A stretch of DNA of 64,000 bases from Plantactinospora soyae (GCF_014874095.1 NZ_JADBEB010000001.1:4340001-4404000), one strand, 5' to 3'; counted from the first letter of the stretch, positions 8,203-16,930 are shown. Numbers and translations: made by a program. The notes: generated from the sequence alone by a model not told the origin.

Positions 8203-9126
8203 CTAACTCCACCATGGCAGGGTGCCCGTCCGCAGGTGGTCGTGCAGTGTTCGCGCGACATGCGCCATCGTCGCCTCGCTGCCGGGTTGCGTGACGGCCG
8301 GCACACGGGAGGCGGTGAGTGCGGCGACCGCGTACGACTGTCCGTCGACGTGGTCCACCACGCCCATCTCGTGCCGCAGGTGCAGCAGGGTGCCGGTCTT
8401 CGACGACCAGCGGGAGGCGTCGGAGGTGAAGTCGGGTGCGAGCCGCTGCCGGAGCATGTTGTCGCCCATCAGGGCGCGTACCCGTGCCGCGGTGGTCTCG
8501 TGGATCGTCGAGGGCCGCCGCCAGAGTGCGTGCAGCAGGTCGACGAAGGCCCGGGCTGATCCGGTGTTGGCGCGGGTGACGTCGAGCTGGGCGACGGGGT
8601 GGCCCTGCCCGGCGGTCGTGGCGCCGATGGCGAGGGAGTGAGCCAGGTGTACCTCGTCGGGGTCGAAGCGTTCCGCCGGCGTCTCGGTGAGGTCGCTGAT
8701 CCGGTGCCGGACGGTGATGCCCGCAAGGCGTAGTCGCCGCAGTTCGGCGGCGACAGCGGCCGGTGGGGTGAGGTCGAACAGGGCGTCGGCGGCGACACCG
8801 TCGCTGATGGAGGTGCTCAGGTAGAGCAGGTCGTCCAGGGCGACCCGCGCGGGGTGGCGGAATCGGCTCAGTCCGGTCGGGCCCGGTGTGGTGATCAGAC
8901 CGGGCGCGATGTCTACCGGCATCGTGGGGTCGAGTTCCCCACGCGCGACACGTTCCAGGACCGCGACTGCCAGCGGCACCTTCACCAGCGACGCCGACGG
9001 GTACAGGGTGTCCGCGTCGAAGCCGATCTCCTCGCCGGTGTCGAGGTTGCGGACGAGGAAGGACCCGTGCAGCCCCGCCTCTTCGAGCAGGTCACGGGCA
9101 TTGCGCAGCACTGCGGTGACGCTCAT
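8203..9126 (-). CDS. Serine hydrolase of the beta-lactamase fold, no signal peptide
   Basis: The 307-residue protein has Ser46-Leu-Val-Lys49, an SDG triad (108-110) in place of SDN, and KTG (243-245). This defines a penicillin-binding/class A beta-lactamase-like serine enzyme. No clear E-x-x-L-N omega-loop motif is visible, so true beta-lactamase activity is doubtful. No signal peptide is seen at the chosen ATG, so the enzyme may be cytosolic. The ATG overlaps the lysR stop as ATGA, which couples it to that regulator. AmpR-type LysR control of beta-lactamases is a known theme, but here the two genes are co-oriented rather than divergent. Confidence 0.85.
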   Translation of the reverse strand: MSVTAVLRNARDLLEEAGLHGSFLVRNLDTGEEIGFDADTLYPSASLVKVPLAVAVLERVARGELDPTMPVDIAPGLITTPGPTGLSRFRHPARVALDDLLYLSTSISDGVAADALFDLTPPAAVAAELRRLRLAGITVRHRISDLTETPAERFDPDEVHLAHSLAIGATTAGQGHPVAQLDVTRANTGSARAFVDLLHALWRRPSTIHETTAARVRALMGDNMLRQRLAPDFTSDASRWSSKTGTLLHLRHEMGVVDHVDGQSYAVAALTASRVPAVTQPGSEATMAHVARTLHDHLRTGTLPWWS

Positions 9127-10055
9127 GTCGGCTCTTCCGCTGACCGGTGTTCGGCTGTTGGACCCTCGATCGGCGTCCGGCGGCGGTCGGGAGCGCCCAG
9201 GCATCGCGCGATGTCGGCATGCAGGATCGTTCTCAGCTGTTCGAGATCTTCGGAGACTCCGGCGGCGATGTCGTACCCCCGCACGAGTCGGGGGCCGGCG
9301 AGGGGGCACCAGTGCAGCCCGAAATCTTCGGCCTGCTGGGGCGAACACAGCAACAGGTCGGGAGAGCCCAGGGCCGCCGCCGCGGCATCGACGAGGGACG
9401 GCGCGACCGTCACCTGAGCCGGCGCCAGACCGACCGACTGGCCGGCCCGGGTCAACAGGTCACGCAGATGCGGGACGTCGTCCTCGGGCTGGATCAGGAT
9501 CCGCCGACGTGCCTGCGCGCCGGCTCGGCCGGTACGCAGCGTCTCCAGGAATACCGTCGGCGCCGGGAAGGGGTTCCGGGCAGCCAGTCCGAGCGGAACG
9601 CGCCAGGTCGCCGTCCCTTCCGGAACAGCCACGATCCCGGCGCTGACCTCGAGGGTCTGGCAGAGCCGGGCGCGCTCCTGCGGACCGGCCGGTCGTACCT
9701 CCAGGTGGACTCGCTGCCGTCGTCCCGCGGTCATCAGCGCGGCGAGGCGGTTCGGCGGGCAGATCTCGGGCACGGCGACTCGAAGAGGGCGTAGCCGCGC
9801 CCGCTCGGCGTCGTCGGCCATGGCGTCGGCGAGGTCGACCAGCCGCCGTGCCGGCGGCAGCATGTCCTGCCCGAACGGGGTCAACCGGACAGCCCGGGAC
9901 GACCGGTCGAACAGCCGCGCCCCGAAGTGCTCCTCCAGGGCGGCGATGCGGCGACTGGCCACCGACTGGGGGATGCCCGCAGCGGCGGCGCCGGAGGTGA
10001 AGCTGCCGTGGCCGCTGACGGCCACGAACGCCCGGCAGGCGGCAACGACGTCCAC
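9123..10055 (-). CDS. LysR-family transcriptional regulator
   Basis: The 310-residue protein opens with a LysR helix-turn-helix (FVAVSGHGSFTSGAAAAG, then SVASRRIAALEEHFGARLFD, residues 10-52). A substrate-binding domain follows that is more diverged than usual. GTG 10055 starts at the expected distance before the helix. It is the first gene of a two-gene unit with the beta-lactamase-fold hydrolase (ATGA overlap). LysR proteins normally bind their own promoter; the region upstream, up to the operator at 10,243, is about 190 bp and contains no other gene. Confidence 0.9.
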   Translation of the reverse strand: MDVVAACRAFVAVSGHGSFTSGAAAAGIPQSVASRRIAALEEHFGARLFDRSSRAVRLTPFGQDMLPPARRLVDLADAMADDAERARLRPLRVAVPEICPPNRLAALMTAGRRQRVHLEVRPAGPQERARLCQTLEVSAGIVAVPEGTATWRVPLGLAARNPFPAPTVFLETLRTGRAGAQARRRILIQPEDDVPHLRDLLTRAGQSVGLAPAQVTVAPSLVDAAAAALGSPDLLLCSPQQAEDFGLHWCPLAGPRLVRGYDIAAGVSEDLEQLRTILHADIARCLGAPDRRRTPIEGPTAEHRSAEEPT

Positions 10056-10242
10056 CCACCGAACCTATACCCGGAACGCATGAGCGATGCGGTGGGTCAA
10101 CTGGTCGGCATCGGTCCGGTTCCCCCTGGTCCGGCTGTGGCCCAAGTCATGCGCGGACGAGCGTCACGCGGTGCGCCTGGTTGGCAGCGATCAGATCATC
10201 GAGCATCCCGCGGGTTCGGACCAGGTCCTCGATGTGTAGCCA

Positions 10243-10309
10243 GTGACACGACGTCACACGGATCCGTGACGTGCTGTCACTGATGGGCGGCTGTGGGGGC
10301 TGGTGTCAT
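10243..10309 (+). promoter_or_regulatory. Second copy of the paired GTGAC-N5-GTCAC operator with promoter
   Basis: Two perfect GTGAC-N5-GTCAC sites (10243-10257 and 10266-10280) are separated by exactly 8 bp, as at 4352. Downstream, TGTCAT (10304-10309) precedes an ATG at 10314. The homology to the ABC-operon promoter is continuous for about 95 bp. The sites are better preserved here than at 4352, so they may still bind the regulator and drive the SDR gene at 10,660. Confidence 0.65.
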
Positions 10310-10313
10310 AGGC

Positions 10314-10630
10314 ATGTCCACCACGCCGGCTGTCGAAGGGAGATCGACGTGGTCTCTGGCCTGCCGGGCGCCGGGCACGCCTGATCTCCGACGTTCGTGC
10401 CGTGCTCGTCGACGGTGTGGAACCGCAGCCCCGGGTCGTCCCGCTTGGGGCGCTGTTCCCGGGAAGCGGTACCCCGCGCCAGTTCCACCGCGGGAGCCCC
10501 TGGACCTCTCCGTGATCACCCGCGCCGAGCAACTCGAGCAAGGCAACGGGGGAGCCGAAGCGGTTACCCGCACCGTCACCGCAACCGTCAACAACGTCGT
10601 TGTCGCGGCGGCGTATTCGCTCAGCAGTAA
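10314..10630 (+). pseudogene. Chimeric remnant: ABC ATPase start fused to a GPP34 3' fragment
   Basis: The first 25 bases read MSTTPAVE, matching the ABC ATPase start MSNTPVIE at 4425. From about 10,365 the sequence becomes a GPP34 C-terminus (DVRAVLVDGVEPQPRVV, PGSGTPRQFHRGSPW). After a frameshift near 10,505-10,515 it continues as VITRAEQLEQGN and VTRTVTATVNNVVVAAA, which matches residues about 165-240 of the GPP34 protein encoded at 1203. The catalytic or binding core of neither gene is present. It is a scar of recombination involving the 1.2-4.5 kb region or a relative of it. Confidence 0.75.
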
Positions 10631-10659
10631 TCGGTGTTCCCACAGAGACAAGGATTCGC

Positions 10660-11565
10660 ATGGGCAGTTACGCAGTGACGGGTTCGGCATCGGGGATGGG
10701 CGCTGCGGTGACCGAGCGGCTGAGCGCGGCCGGACACTTGGTGATCGGTGTGGATCTGCACGGCGCCGAGATCATCGCCGACCTCTCGACAGGGGAAGGC
10801 CGCTCGGCAGCGGCCGCCGCGATACTCGAGCGGTCCGGTGGTGTACTCGACGGCGCGGTAGTCGCCGCCGGGATCGGGCCCGTGCCCGGTCCCGACTGCA
10901 CGCGGAGGATCGCACAGATTAACTACCTGGGCTCGGTCGAGCTGCTGACTGCCCTGCGGCCGGCGCTCGCGGCGAGCGGTGATGCTCGGGCCGTGGTCTT
11001 TGGCAGCAACTCGCCCACCGTCATGCCTCACGTGCCCCGGATGGTGTTCCGTGCCATTCGCGCTGGCAAGATCGAACAAGCGGTGCGGAGGGCGCGGATA
11101 TTCGGGCGGGCCGCCCCCAACTTCGCTTATGCGGCGTCGAAGCTCGCGGTGGCCGACTGGGCACGGCGCGCGGCAGTAACTCCGGCGTGGGCCGGTGCTG
11201 GGATCAGGCTCAATGTGATTGCCCCGGGACCGGTGAAGACGCCGCTGCTCGACGCGGAACTGGCGGACCCGGTCGCGGCCAGGGCGTTTCAGTCGTTCCC
11301 CAACCCGATCGGCGGAGTGGGCGACCCCGGCCACCTCGCCGACTGGGTGATGATGATGCTCTCGCCCGCGGCGGCGTTCATGAGTGGCAGCGTCGTCGTC
11401 GTCGACGGCGGCGCCGAAGCGTGGTTCCGCGCCGGCGAGTGGCCCCGGCCCGTCGCGATCCGGCAGATGCCCCGCCATCTTTGGCGTTGGCGAGCCTTCT
11501 CCCGGCTTTCGTCCACGGATCGCGCTGAACCGTCGAGCAGGCATCTTCCTCCGTCTTTCCACTGA
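10660..11565 (+). CDS. Short-chain dehydrogenase/reductase (SDR)
   Basis: The 301-residue protein has the classical SDR nucleotide-binding motif TGSASGMG (residues 6-13), an AAGIG stretch in place of NNAG, FGSNS around the catalytic Ser, and YAASK with catalytic Tyr/Lys. APGPVKTPLL and VVVVDGGAEAWF follow. It resembles 3-alpha-hydroxysteroid-dehydrogenase-like SDRs, which end near the VDGG segment. Here about 45 further residues, rich in Arg and Ser, continue to the stop and may be read-through into foreign sequence. ATG 10660 follows AAGG. The gene lies downstream of the duplicated operator and may be driven by it. Confidence 0.88.
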   Translation: MGSYAVTGSASGMGAAVTERLSAAGHLVIGVDLHGAEIIADLSTGEGRSAAAAAILERSGGVLDGAVVAAGIGPVPGPDCTRRIAQINYLGSVELLTALRPALAASGDARAVVFGSNSPTVMPHVPRMVFRAIRAGKIEQAVRRARIFGRAAPNFAYAASKLAVADWARRAAVTPAWAGAGIRLNVIAPGPVKTPLLDAELADPVAARAFQSFPNPIGGVGDPGHLADWVMMMLSPAAAFMSGSVVVVDGGAEAWFRAGEWPRPVAIRQMPRHLWRWRAFSRLSSTDRAEPSSRHLPPSFH

Positions 11566-11962
11566 CCTGCCGGGAACTCCGCGTATGTGGCTTACAACGT
11601 CGAACGCGAACGGCGTTGTCAGCTGCCGAGCTGTCGCTGCACTGCCTGGGAGCGGGCGCCGAGATGATCTCTGTCGCCTTCGATTCGAAGGCACGGGTCA
11701 TGGCAGGTATTTGATCAAGGTGTTGAACGGGCGCGATGCGGAGCCCCGACATCTTCTGAAACTCGGAAGAGGTCACCCCCCGGCTCGTGTCGTGGAAGCG
11801 ACCTCTTCCCAAAGTCGGAAGTGGTCAGGCTCGCTCACGTACATCGCCGGTGTGCGGCGTCTGCGCCTCATCGGGGTGTCTCGCAAACACCGTTGGCGAA
11901 ACACACCCCACCCAAGGGCTTCCTTGCCAGCAGCGAGAACGTCGAGGCGATCCAAGAGGGGC
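11566..11962. other. Intergenic region with paired 13-bp motif and hairpin
   Basis: No gene is supported in these 397 bases. Arms GGAAGAGGTC (11765-11774) and GACCTCTTCC (11800-11809) form a 10-bp inverted repeat. The motif TCGGAAG-[A/T]-GGTCA occurs twice in direct orientation (11764-11776 and about 11815-11827). It could be a regulator-binding region or a remnant. Confidence 0.4.
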
Positions 11963-12661
11963 TCAGCTCTCCGGTGGCGGGATCGGACGGGTCGCCGAGA
12001 GGTCCAGACGGCCGATCAGCCGCCCCGGCGGTCGGCCGGGCCGGGCCAGGGGTGGCGCCGGCGGCAGCGGGGTGGCCAGCACCAGCGTGGCCAGCGGCCC
12101 CGCCAGCAGGTCGGCGCGGAGGACGACGCCGACGTGCTCCTCAATCGCCAGCAGGCAAGCCCGGTCGGCGGGCAGGCCCTCGCGCCGCGCGATCGCCTCG
12201 GTCCGCTCGTAGAACCGGTGCGGCCGCTCCCCCCTCGGCGAGTAGGACATCCCCGGCTCGAACATCTCAACCCGCGCCCCGTCGCGGTAGTCGTGGAAGC
12301 TGCCCATCCCCGGGCCGACCACCAACGCGAGGGCCGCGCCGCCGCCGGCGGACAGGGCGGCAAGCACCTCGGCACGCCCACCCTCCGTGCCCCACTCCTC
12401 GAGACAAAAAGCCCACGGGGGTACGGGTGCCGGCGCGGCCCCAGCGCCGTCGAGCATCCCGGCACGCAGCAGCGGCCGGCCCCACTCGGTCGGAAGGGCG
12501 TCCCGGGCCTGTGCGTGGGTCAGCGCTCGCGCGCTCGCCGGATCGGCCCCGTAGGCGGCCAGCATCGCGCCCGGATCGAGGCCACGGCCGAACGTGACCG
12601 TGAAGCCGACCTCGCCGGCCAGCTGCCAGGGTCCCGGATCGCGATTCGCCATGAGGTCCAT
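11963..12661 (-). CDS. DUF6461-like conserved hypothetical protein
   Basis: The 232-residue protein begins with a segment (EVGFTVTFGRGLDPGAMLAAYGADP, residues 17-41) like the FTFVRGLDPEEVLRRLG motif of DUF6461 proteins, common in Streptomyces and Micromonosporaceae with unknown function. A second block has FCLEEWGTEGG and DGARVEMFEPGM. The C-terminal 50 residues are Pro- and Arg-rich and may be disordered. No signal peptide or membrane segment. It lies 96 bases downstream of the secreted nuclease-like gene on the same strand, so co-transcription is possible. Confidence 0.6.
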   Translation of the reverse strand: MDLMANRDPGPWQLAGEVGFTVTFGRGLDPGAMLAAYGADPASARALTHAQARDALPTEWGRPLLRAGMLDGAGAAPAPVPPWAFCLEEWGTEGGRAEVLAALSAGGGAALALVVGPGMGSFHDYRDGARVEMFEPGMSYSPRGERPHRFYERTEAIARREGLPADRACLLAIEEHVGVVLRADLLAGPLATLVLATPLPPAPPLARPGRPPGRLIGRLDLSATRPIPPPES

Positions 12662-12757
12662 CCTCTCGCCTCGGCGGCCCGCCAGCTCGCGGCCTCGGCG
12701 GTTGTCAGGGCCATCACGCGGTGGGCCGCGCCGGCGACGCGACCCACCGCTTCGTGA

Positions 12758-14089
12758 TCAGGTGATCGCGACCGTGTAGGCCTCGTTGTCGATGACCCGC
12801 TCCGACTGCGGAAGGCTGCCGACCTTCCCGCCGGCGGACTCGTTCTCACCGAGCGGCACGTGCCCGCGCACGCACGGCTCGTTGAAGTCGACCGGCTTGT
12901 CGGCCCGCGCCTCGTAGAAGTACCAAAGCCCGTCGGCCTCCTGCAGCGCCACGATGTCGGCGCAGAAGCTGCCCGTCGTGCCGCCCTGTTGGGTGGCCGC
13001 GAACGGGTACTCGTCGCACGAGTCGTCCACCACGACCGAGTCGTCGAACGGGATGAACGGGTCGAGCGGCGTCTCGCAGGTCGCCCGCCGGTTCGAGTTG
13101 GCGATCGCGGTGTCGGCCTGGCGGCGCAGCGGGCTGTCCTCGGCGCCCCAGTGGTCGATCAGGTAGATCTGGGCGAACGCGTACGTCGCCGCCGCCGCGC
13201 GGTACTGGCTGAGCGGCAGGACCAGCTGGGCCCGCACGGCCGCGTAGACGCAGCCGGTGGTGCCGGAGACGGCGAGCGAGTTGTCGCAGCGCACGTTCCA
13301 CGGGTTGGACCAGTTGTAGTTGGGCTGGATCGGGATGGCGCCGAGCGCGACGACGAACATGTGGTAGCTGGTCTGGATGTTCGTCTGCGTCCCGGCGGAC
13401 GGGCTGGCCGCGTAGGTCACCGTGCCGGAGGCCGAGGCGCCCTCGACGAGGGTGACCATCCCGTCCCACGGGTTGGCGTCGGCCATCGAGCAGGCGCCGG
13501 TGCACGCGGCGTCCATCGCGATGTTGAGGGCCAGCACCTGCCGGTCGGTGTCGGTGACCGTGACGGTCAGGTGCTCGGTGAACGTCGCCCGGCCGGGGCT
13601 GAGCGTCATGCTGCCGCTGGCCAGGAACTCGGCGGTGCCGATGATCCGGCCTCGGTCGTCGAGGAGCCAGTACTCCCCCTCGAAGTCCTTGAAGCACGAA
13701 CCGGACCGCGTGTAGATCCAGTATCCGGACTGGCCGATGTCGCAGGGGTCGGCCGCCCGGGAGACCCGCTTCGTCCGGACCGTCGGGGTTAGCCGGGTGC
13801 ACGAGCTGACCGCGCCGAGCGCCCGCTCCTTCGATCCGGGGGCGGTGGTCACACAGCTGGTCCCGGCGGCGACGGTCGCCGTGGATTCCACCACGTCCGG
13901 CTTCCGGGCGCGGTCGTGCCGCGCGATGTCCGCGGTGCTCAGGGTGCCCAACAACCGCGGCGCGGCCCCCGGCGCCGCGTTGCTTCCTGCTGACGCTCCG
14001 CTGTCGGTCGCCCTCGCGGGCGCCGCCGGTGACATCGCCACGAGGACGGCCACCGCGGCCGCCCCGGCGAGAAATCTGAACCTTCGCAC
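12758..14089 (-). CDS. Secreted protein with C-terminal NucA/NucB-type nuclease domain
   Basis: The 443-residue protein starts at GTG 14089 behind AGGAGAG and has a clear signal peptide (residues 1-30, ending PARATD). Residues about 100-330 form a cysteine-containing domain I do not recognise. Residues 358-443 match the NucA/NucB endonuclease family: CDEYPFAATQQGG, then a closing block N-x-x-AGGKVG followed by R and DNEAYTV, as in Bacillus NucB. NucB degrades extracellular DNA and NucA acts in competence. Here the domain is fused to a long N-terminal region, so extracellular DNA attack or toxin delivery is possible. No obvious immunity gene lies beside it. Confidence 0.7.
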   Translation of the reverse strand: MRRFRFLAGAAAVAVLVAMSPAAPARATDSGASAGSNAAPGAAPRLLGTLSTADIARHDRARKPDVVESTATVAAGTSCVTTAPGSKERALGAVSSCTRLTPTVRTKRVSRAADPCDIGQSGYWIYTRSGSCFKDFEGEYWLLDDRGRIIGTAEFLASGSMTLSPGRATFTEHLTVTVTDTDRQVLALNIAMDAACTGACSMADANPWDGMVTLVEGASASGTVTYAASPSAGTQTNIQTSYHMFVVALGAIPIQPNYNWSNPWNVRCDNSLAVSGTTGCVYAAVRAQLVLPLSQYRAAAATYAFAQIYLIDHWGAEDSPLRRQADTAIANSNRRATCETPLDPFIPFDDSVVVDDSCDEYPFAATQQGGTTGSFCADIVALQEADGLWYFYEARADKPVDFNEPCVRGHVPLGENESAGGKVGSLPQSERVIDNEAYTVAIT

Positions 14090-14220
14090 GGTGTCTCTCC
14101 TGGGTAGAGGTCGAAAGGACAGGTCTTGCCCAGGAGGGGATCGACGCTCAGCCCTGGCCAGGCATGGTTGATCCGGATCGCCCCGCTTCCCCCGCCTGAG
14201 ACGCATTCAAGTCCATCGAC

Positions 14221-14556
14221 CTAGATCGTGCTGTCCCGTTCCTGACGCACTTCACAATTCGCATCGTCAGGGTTGGCGACGTCGACGGCGGGCCGGGTTG
14301 ACCACGGGGAGGTGGCGTCTTCGGTGCGCTCGATCGCGGCGCTGCACCGGGCGACGGCGTCGGCGAGGTGCGCCGGCGGTTGGCCGGTGGAGTGCAGCGC
14401 GGTGACGGCCTGGTTGAGCAGTCCGCCCATCCGGCCGAGCAGGCTGCGGATCCGCATCGGTTGGGCCACCGCCTCGCGGAGTTTCTCGGGGTCGACAGTG
14501 CCTTGCAGTTCGGCGCGCGTGACGATGAGGGCGACGCGGGCGGCGTACCCGGCCAT
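14221..14556 (-). CDS. Small hypothetical protein, possibly 5'-frameshifted
   Basis: The 111-residue frame (starting AGYAARVALIVTRAEL, with LLGRMGGLLNQAVTALHSTG) has helical, amphipathic character. In an overlapping frame just upstream (14557-14611) the sequence LIDDLAAADRTG looks like its natural N-terminal extension, which suggests a one-base shift near 14,556. Family not recognised. The following bases to 14,877 carry no convincing gene. One plus frame shows a CPHC pair and a membrane helix (LLAVTVLALVALLTGYAP) without a start codon, possibly a fragment. Confidence 0.3.
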   Translation of the reverse strand: MAGYAARVALIVTRAELQGTVDPEKLREAVAQPMRIRSLLGRMGGLLNQAVTALHSTGQPPAHLADAVARCSAAIERTEDATSPWSTRPAVDVANPDDANCEVRQERDSTI

Positions 14557-14877
14557 GGTTTTCGCCGGTGCGGTCGGCGGCGGCCAGGTCGTCGATTAGT
14601 CTGGACTTCACCGATGAGCACTGACACCTGCGCTGCCCGCACTGTCAGGGAGTCGCGATCGGCCTGCTCGCCGTCACTGTCCTGGCCCTGGTCGCGCTGC
14701 TCACCGGGTACGCGCCTGAGGTTCAGGCTATCGCTCTGGCGTGGCGACGCGGCTCGCCGCCGGTGTACGTGTCCACACACACATGCCGTGCGACGCCGGC
14801 CAGCGCGCCTGGGCCGAGCGGGGCGGGACGACTCCGACCGAGGGAGCGCCCGGATCGCGGCGGATGTTCGCGTCTGG

Positions 14878-15369
14878 TCAGCGCTTCGCTTCGCGGACGT
14901 CTTCTCCCTGTTCGGCGAAGGCCTTGAAGTCCTGCATGTGCTGTTGCGACTGCTTTCGGAAGGCGGCGGGCATGAGGAGCCCAACCAGCCGCGTCAGCAA
15001 GCCGCTGAACCGGTACTCGCTTTCGCTCTCCCACAGCGTCGTCTCCGGACCGGCTTGGATCAGGCGCTCACGCACGGCGCTCCACATGCCCTTGCCGACG
15101 ATTTCGCGGTCGAAATGAACGATGCTCTCGCTCGGGATCCCGTGCAGGTCCACCGGTTCCCGGCGCGTGATGGTCTCTGTGCACTCGATTTTCTGCCGCC
15201 CCATCTGCATCACGACTCGCGACGTGGTGCCGACCTGCCCGTGTACCCCACTCAGCGGCTCGTGCAGCACCAGGCCGTGCAGCCACTTCGGCAGGTGTTC
15301 CGGGTCGGCGAGCAGCTGGGCCACCCTCTCCCGGGGCAGGGCGATCTCGATCGAGACGGTGTACTTCAT
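14878..15369 (-). CDS. SRPBCC (START/Bet v1-like) family protein
   Basis: The 163-residue protein opens with KYTVSIEIALPRERVAQLLADPEHLPKWLHG, the standard first strand and helix of SRPBCC proteins. It ends with the long C-terminal helix (RKQSQQHMQDFKAFAEQ) that covers the hydrophobic cavity. Family members bind lipids or aromatic ligands or act as cyclases; the ligand here is not evident. ATG 15369 follows GGAG. The gene stands alone. The 250 bases upstream, up to 15,620, show no gene. Confidence 0.85.
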   Translation of the reverse strand: MKYTVSIEIALPRERVAQLLADPEHLPKWLHGLVLHEPLSGVHGQVGTTSRVVMQMGRQKIECTETITRREPVDLHGIPSESIVHFDREIVGKGMWSAVRERLIQAGPETTLWESESEYRFSGLLTRLVGLLMPAAFRKQSQQHMQDFKAFAEQGEDVREAKR

Positions 15370-15620
15370 GACGGAGCGCTCCAGTTCTCGAGTGAACGGG
15401 CGCACACTAACAGCTTCGCCTTATATTAGTCCATGCTAATTCGGCGCTTCGCTGGCCGAGACTTCGCCGAGTGCGTGATCTCCGCGTCCGCATGACGCGT
15501 CCCACCGATCCGCTGCACAAGCACGACGCTGCACTGAGTGGCGCTCAACGGCGCATGAGGACCATCTGGGCTCCTCTTGATCGCGCGCCCAACTCAACGA
15601 GCTGGAGCATCGCGCTCGGG

Positions 15621-16592
15621 TCATCGACGTGGCCGGCTGGGTCGACCGCTCCGTGACGCAACTCGGGATCGCACCTCGCGCACTCCTCTGCGGGACCGCC
15701 AGCCGGTCAGTCTTGTGACCATCGCGGTCATGCGTGGCCGCCGACTGAGCCATGCGTAGCCGTGCTCGGGCGGCCAGGCATAAGCTGGCCCGTCAGCGCG
15801 GACCAACTGAAGCAGTTTAGGTTGCTCGAGATCATCCGCAGCGTGTTCGTAGAGCGCCTGAGCGCGGGGAAGGATGGCGCCGTAGTCGATGAGACGTCCG
15901 AGATAGTTCTCAGCCTCGAGTACGCTGACGAGCTCACGTTCCTGGATCGGGTAGCTGGCCGGCAGGATGTTGTTAAGCGACAGAAAGACGGCCGTGCCCT
16001 TGCGTCGGGGGTCACCGAGCACCGGCCCAAGCGGGGCGAAGTGGCCCAATGCCAGCCTGGGGTTGGACAGCAGGCAATCGGCGTAGAGCACGCGCAATAG
16101 CGCCACGTCCATGAAGAACTTCTCTACCGGAAGTTCGGCCTCCACGAGATGGCGGTGGGCCAGGTACCCGGCGACGATGCTGCTGTTGTGCGCCCGGTAC
16201 CACGTCCTTGGTGTAGGCGTCCGGAGGAATGCCATCCAGCGCTCAACCGGCGCGCTGCCAGCCGTCAGCTGCCCAGAGCGCAGCCGAAGGTTGGCTTCGA
16301 AAGCGTCGCGGAGAAGGCCTTCGTTGACCGCGCGCCACCATGGGCTACCGCCGCCTTGACCGTCGGCGTCGACCGGGTTCAGCACCCCACGTTGGATCTG
16401 CCAGCGCATGAACGCGATCTCGGCCCGCCGATACGGCCTGATTGTCGGACCCCCGCTGTTGCTGTCGTAGAACTGCGCCGCGAGCCGCAGCCGCGCTGCG
16501 GGGTCGTTTCGCACAGCGCCAACGAGTTCGGCTGCTTTCGCCGCCTCGGGATCCGCCATCGCGCTGGCATCACCTTGCTCTCGAGTGCTCAC
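15621..16592 (-). CDS. Conserved hypothetical protein, soluble
   Basis: The 323-residue protein lacks a signal peptide and membrane segments. It is mainly helical with many Trp, Tyr and Arg residues. Distinct blocks are YRRAEIAFMRWQIQRGVLNP, SPWWRAVNEGLLRDAFEA, ERWMAFLRTPTPRTWYRAHN and SLNNILPASYPIQERELV. I do not recognise the family with confidence. The last 45 residues are very Arg/Ser-rich and unlike the rest, so the natural end may be nearer 15,750. GTG 16592 precedes STREQG. Confidence 0.55.
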   Translation of the reverse strand: MSTREQGDASAMADPEAAKAAELVGAVRNDPAARLRLAAQFYDSNSGGPTIRPYRRAEIAFMRWQIQRGVLNPVDADGQGGGSPWWRAVNEGLLRDAFEANLRLRSGQLTAGSAPVERWMAFLRTPTPRTWYRAHNSSIVAGYLAHRHLVEAELPVEKFFMDVALLRVLYADCLLSNPRLALGHFAPLGPVLGDPRRKGTAVFLSLNNILPASYPIQERELVSVLEAENYLGRLIDYGAILPRAQALYEHAADDLEQPKLLQLVRADGPAYAWPPEHGYAWLSRRPRMTAMVTRLTGWRSRRGVREVRSRVASRSGRPSRPRR

Positions 16593-16819
16593 CCTAGCTT
16601 TCTACATGAGTAGGTAGCAGATTGGCGGATGCACAATCGACGGTCCGCGCACGATCTTGAGCTTCCGCCGCCTTCCCTGAGCCGGATGGATGACCCAGAG
16701 CCCGCGCCACGGCGTCGGAAAGGCCATGTGGAGCGGCGTGGGTGGCGCGGTAGGCGATCACGTGGTCGAGTCGGACCAGCACAGGGCACCGTCCCGCCGA
16801 TGCCGCAGTGATCGCTCCG

Positions 16820-16930
16820 ATGAGGGAGGAGCGCTACGTCGAGGAAGTGCTGACGGCGACCGCGGCCGGACTACCGCTCTACAGTTCGATGGGCTTCCGT
16901 ACGCTCGGCCCGACAATCTGGTGGCGTTGA
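16820..16930 (+). pseudogene. C-terminal remnant of a GNAT acetyltransferase
   Basis: The 36-codon stretch ends LTATAAGLPLYSSMGFRTLG, which closely matches the last acetyl-CoA-domain strand and helix of GNAT enzymes (A-x-x-x-G-x-x-L-Y-x-x-x-G-F). The rest of the enzyme is missing. The surrounding 16,593-17,120 sequence has no intact gene. Confidence 0.5.

Noticed and set aside
10243-11565. Insertion sequence as the cause of the promoter/GPP34 chimera
   Set aside because: No transposase fragment, terminal inverted repeats or target duplication were seen at the junctions.
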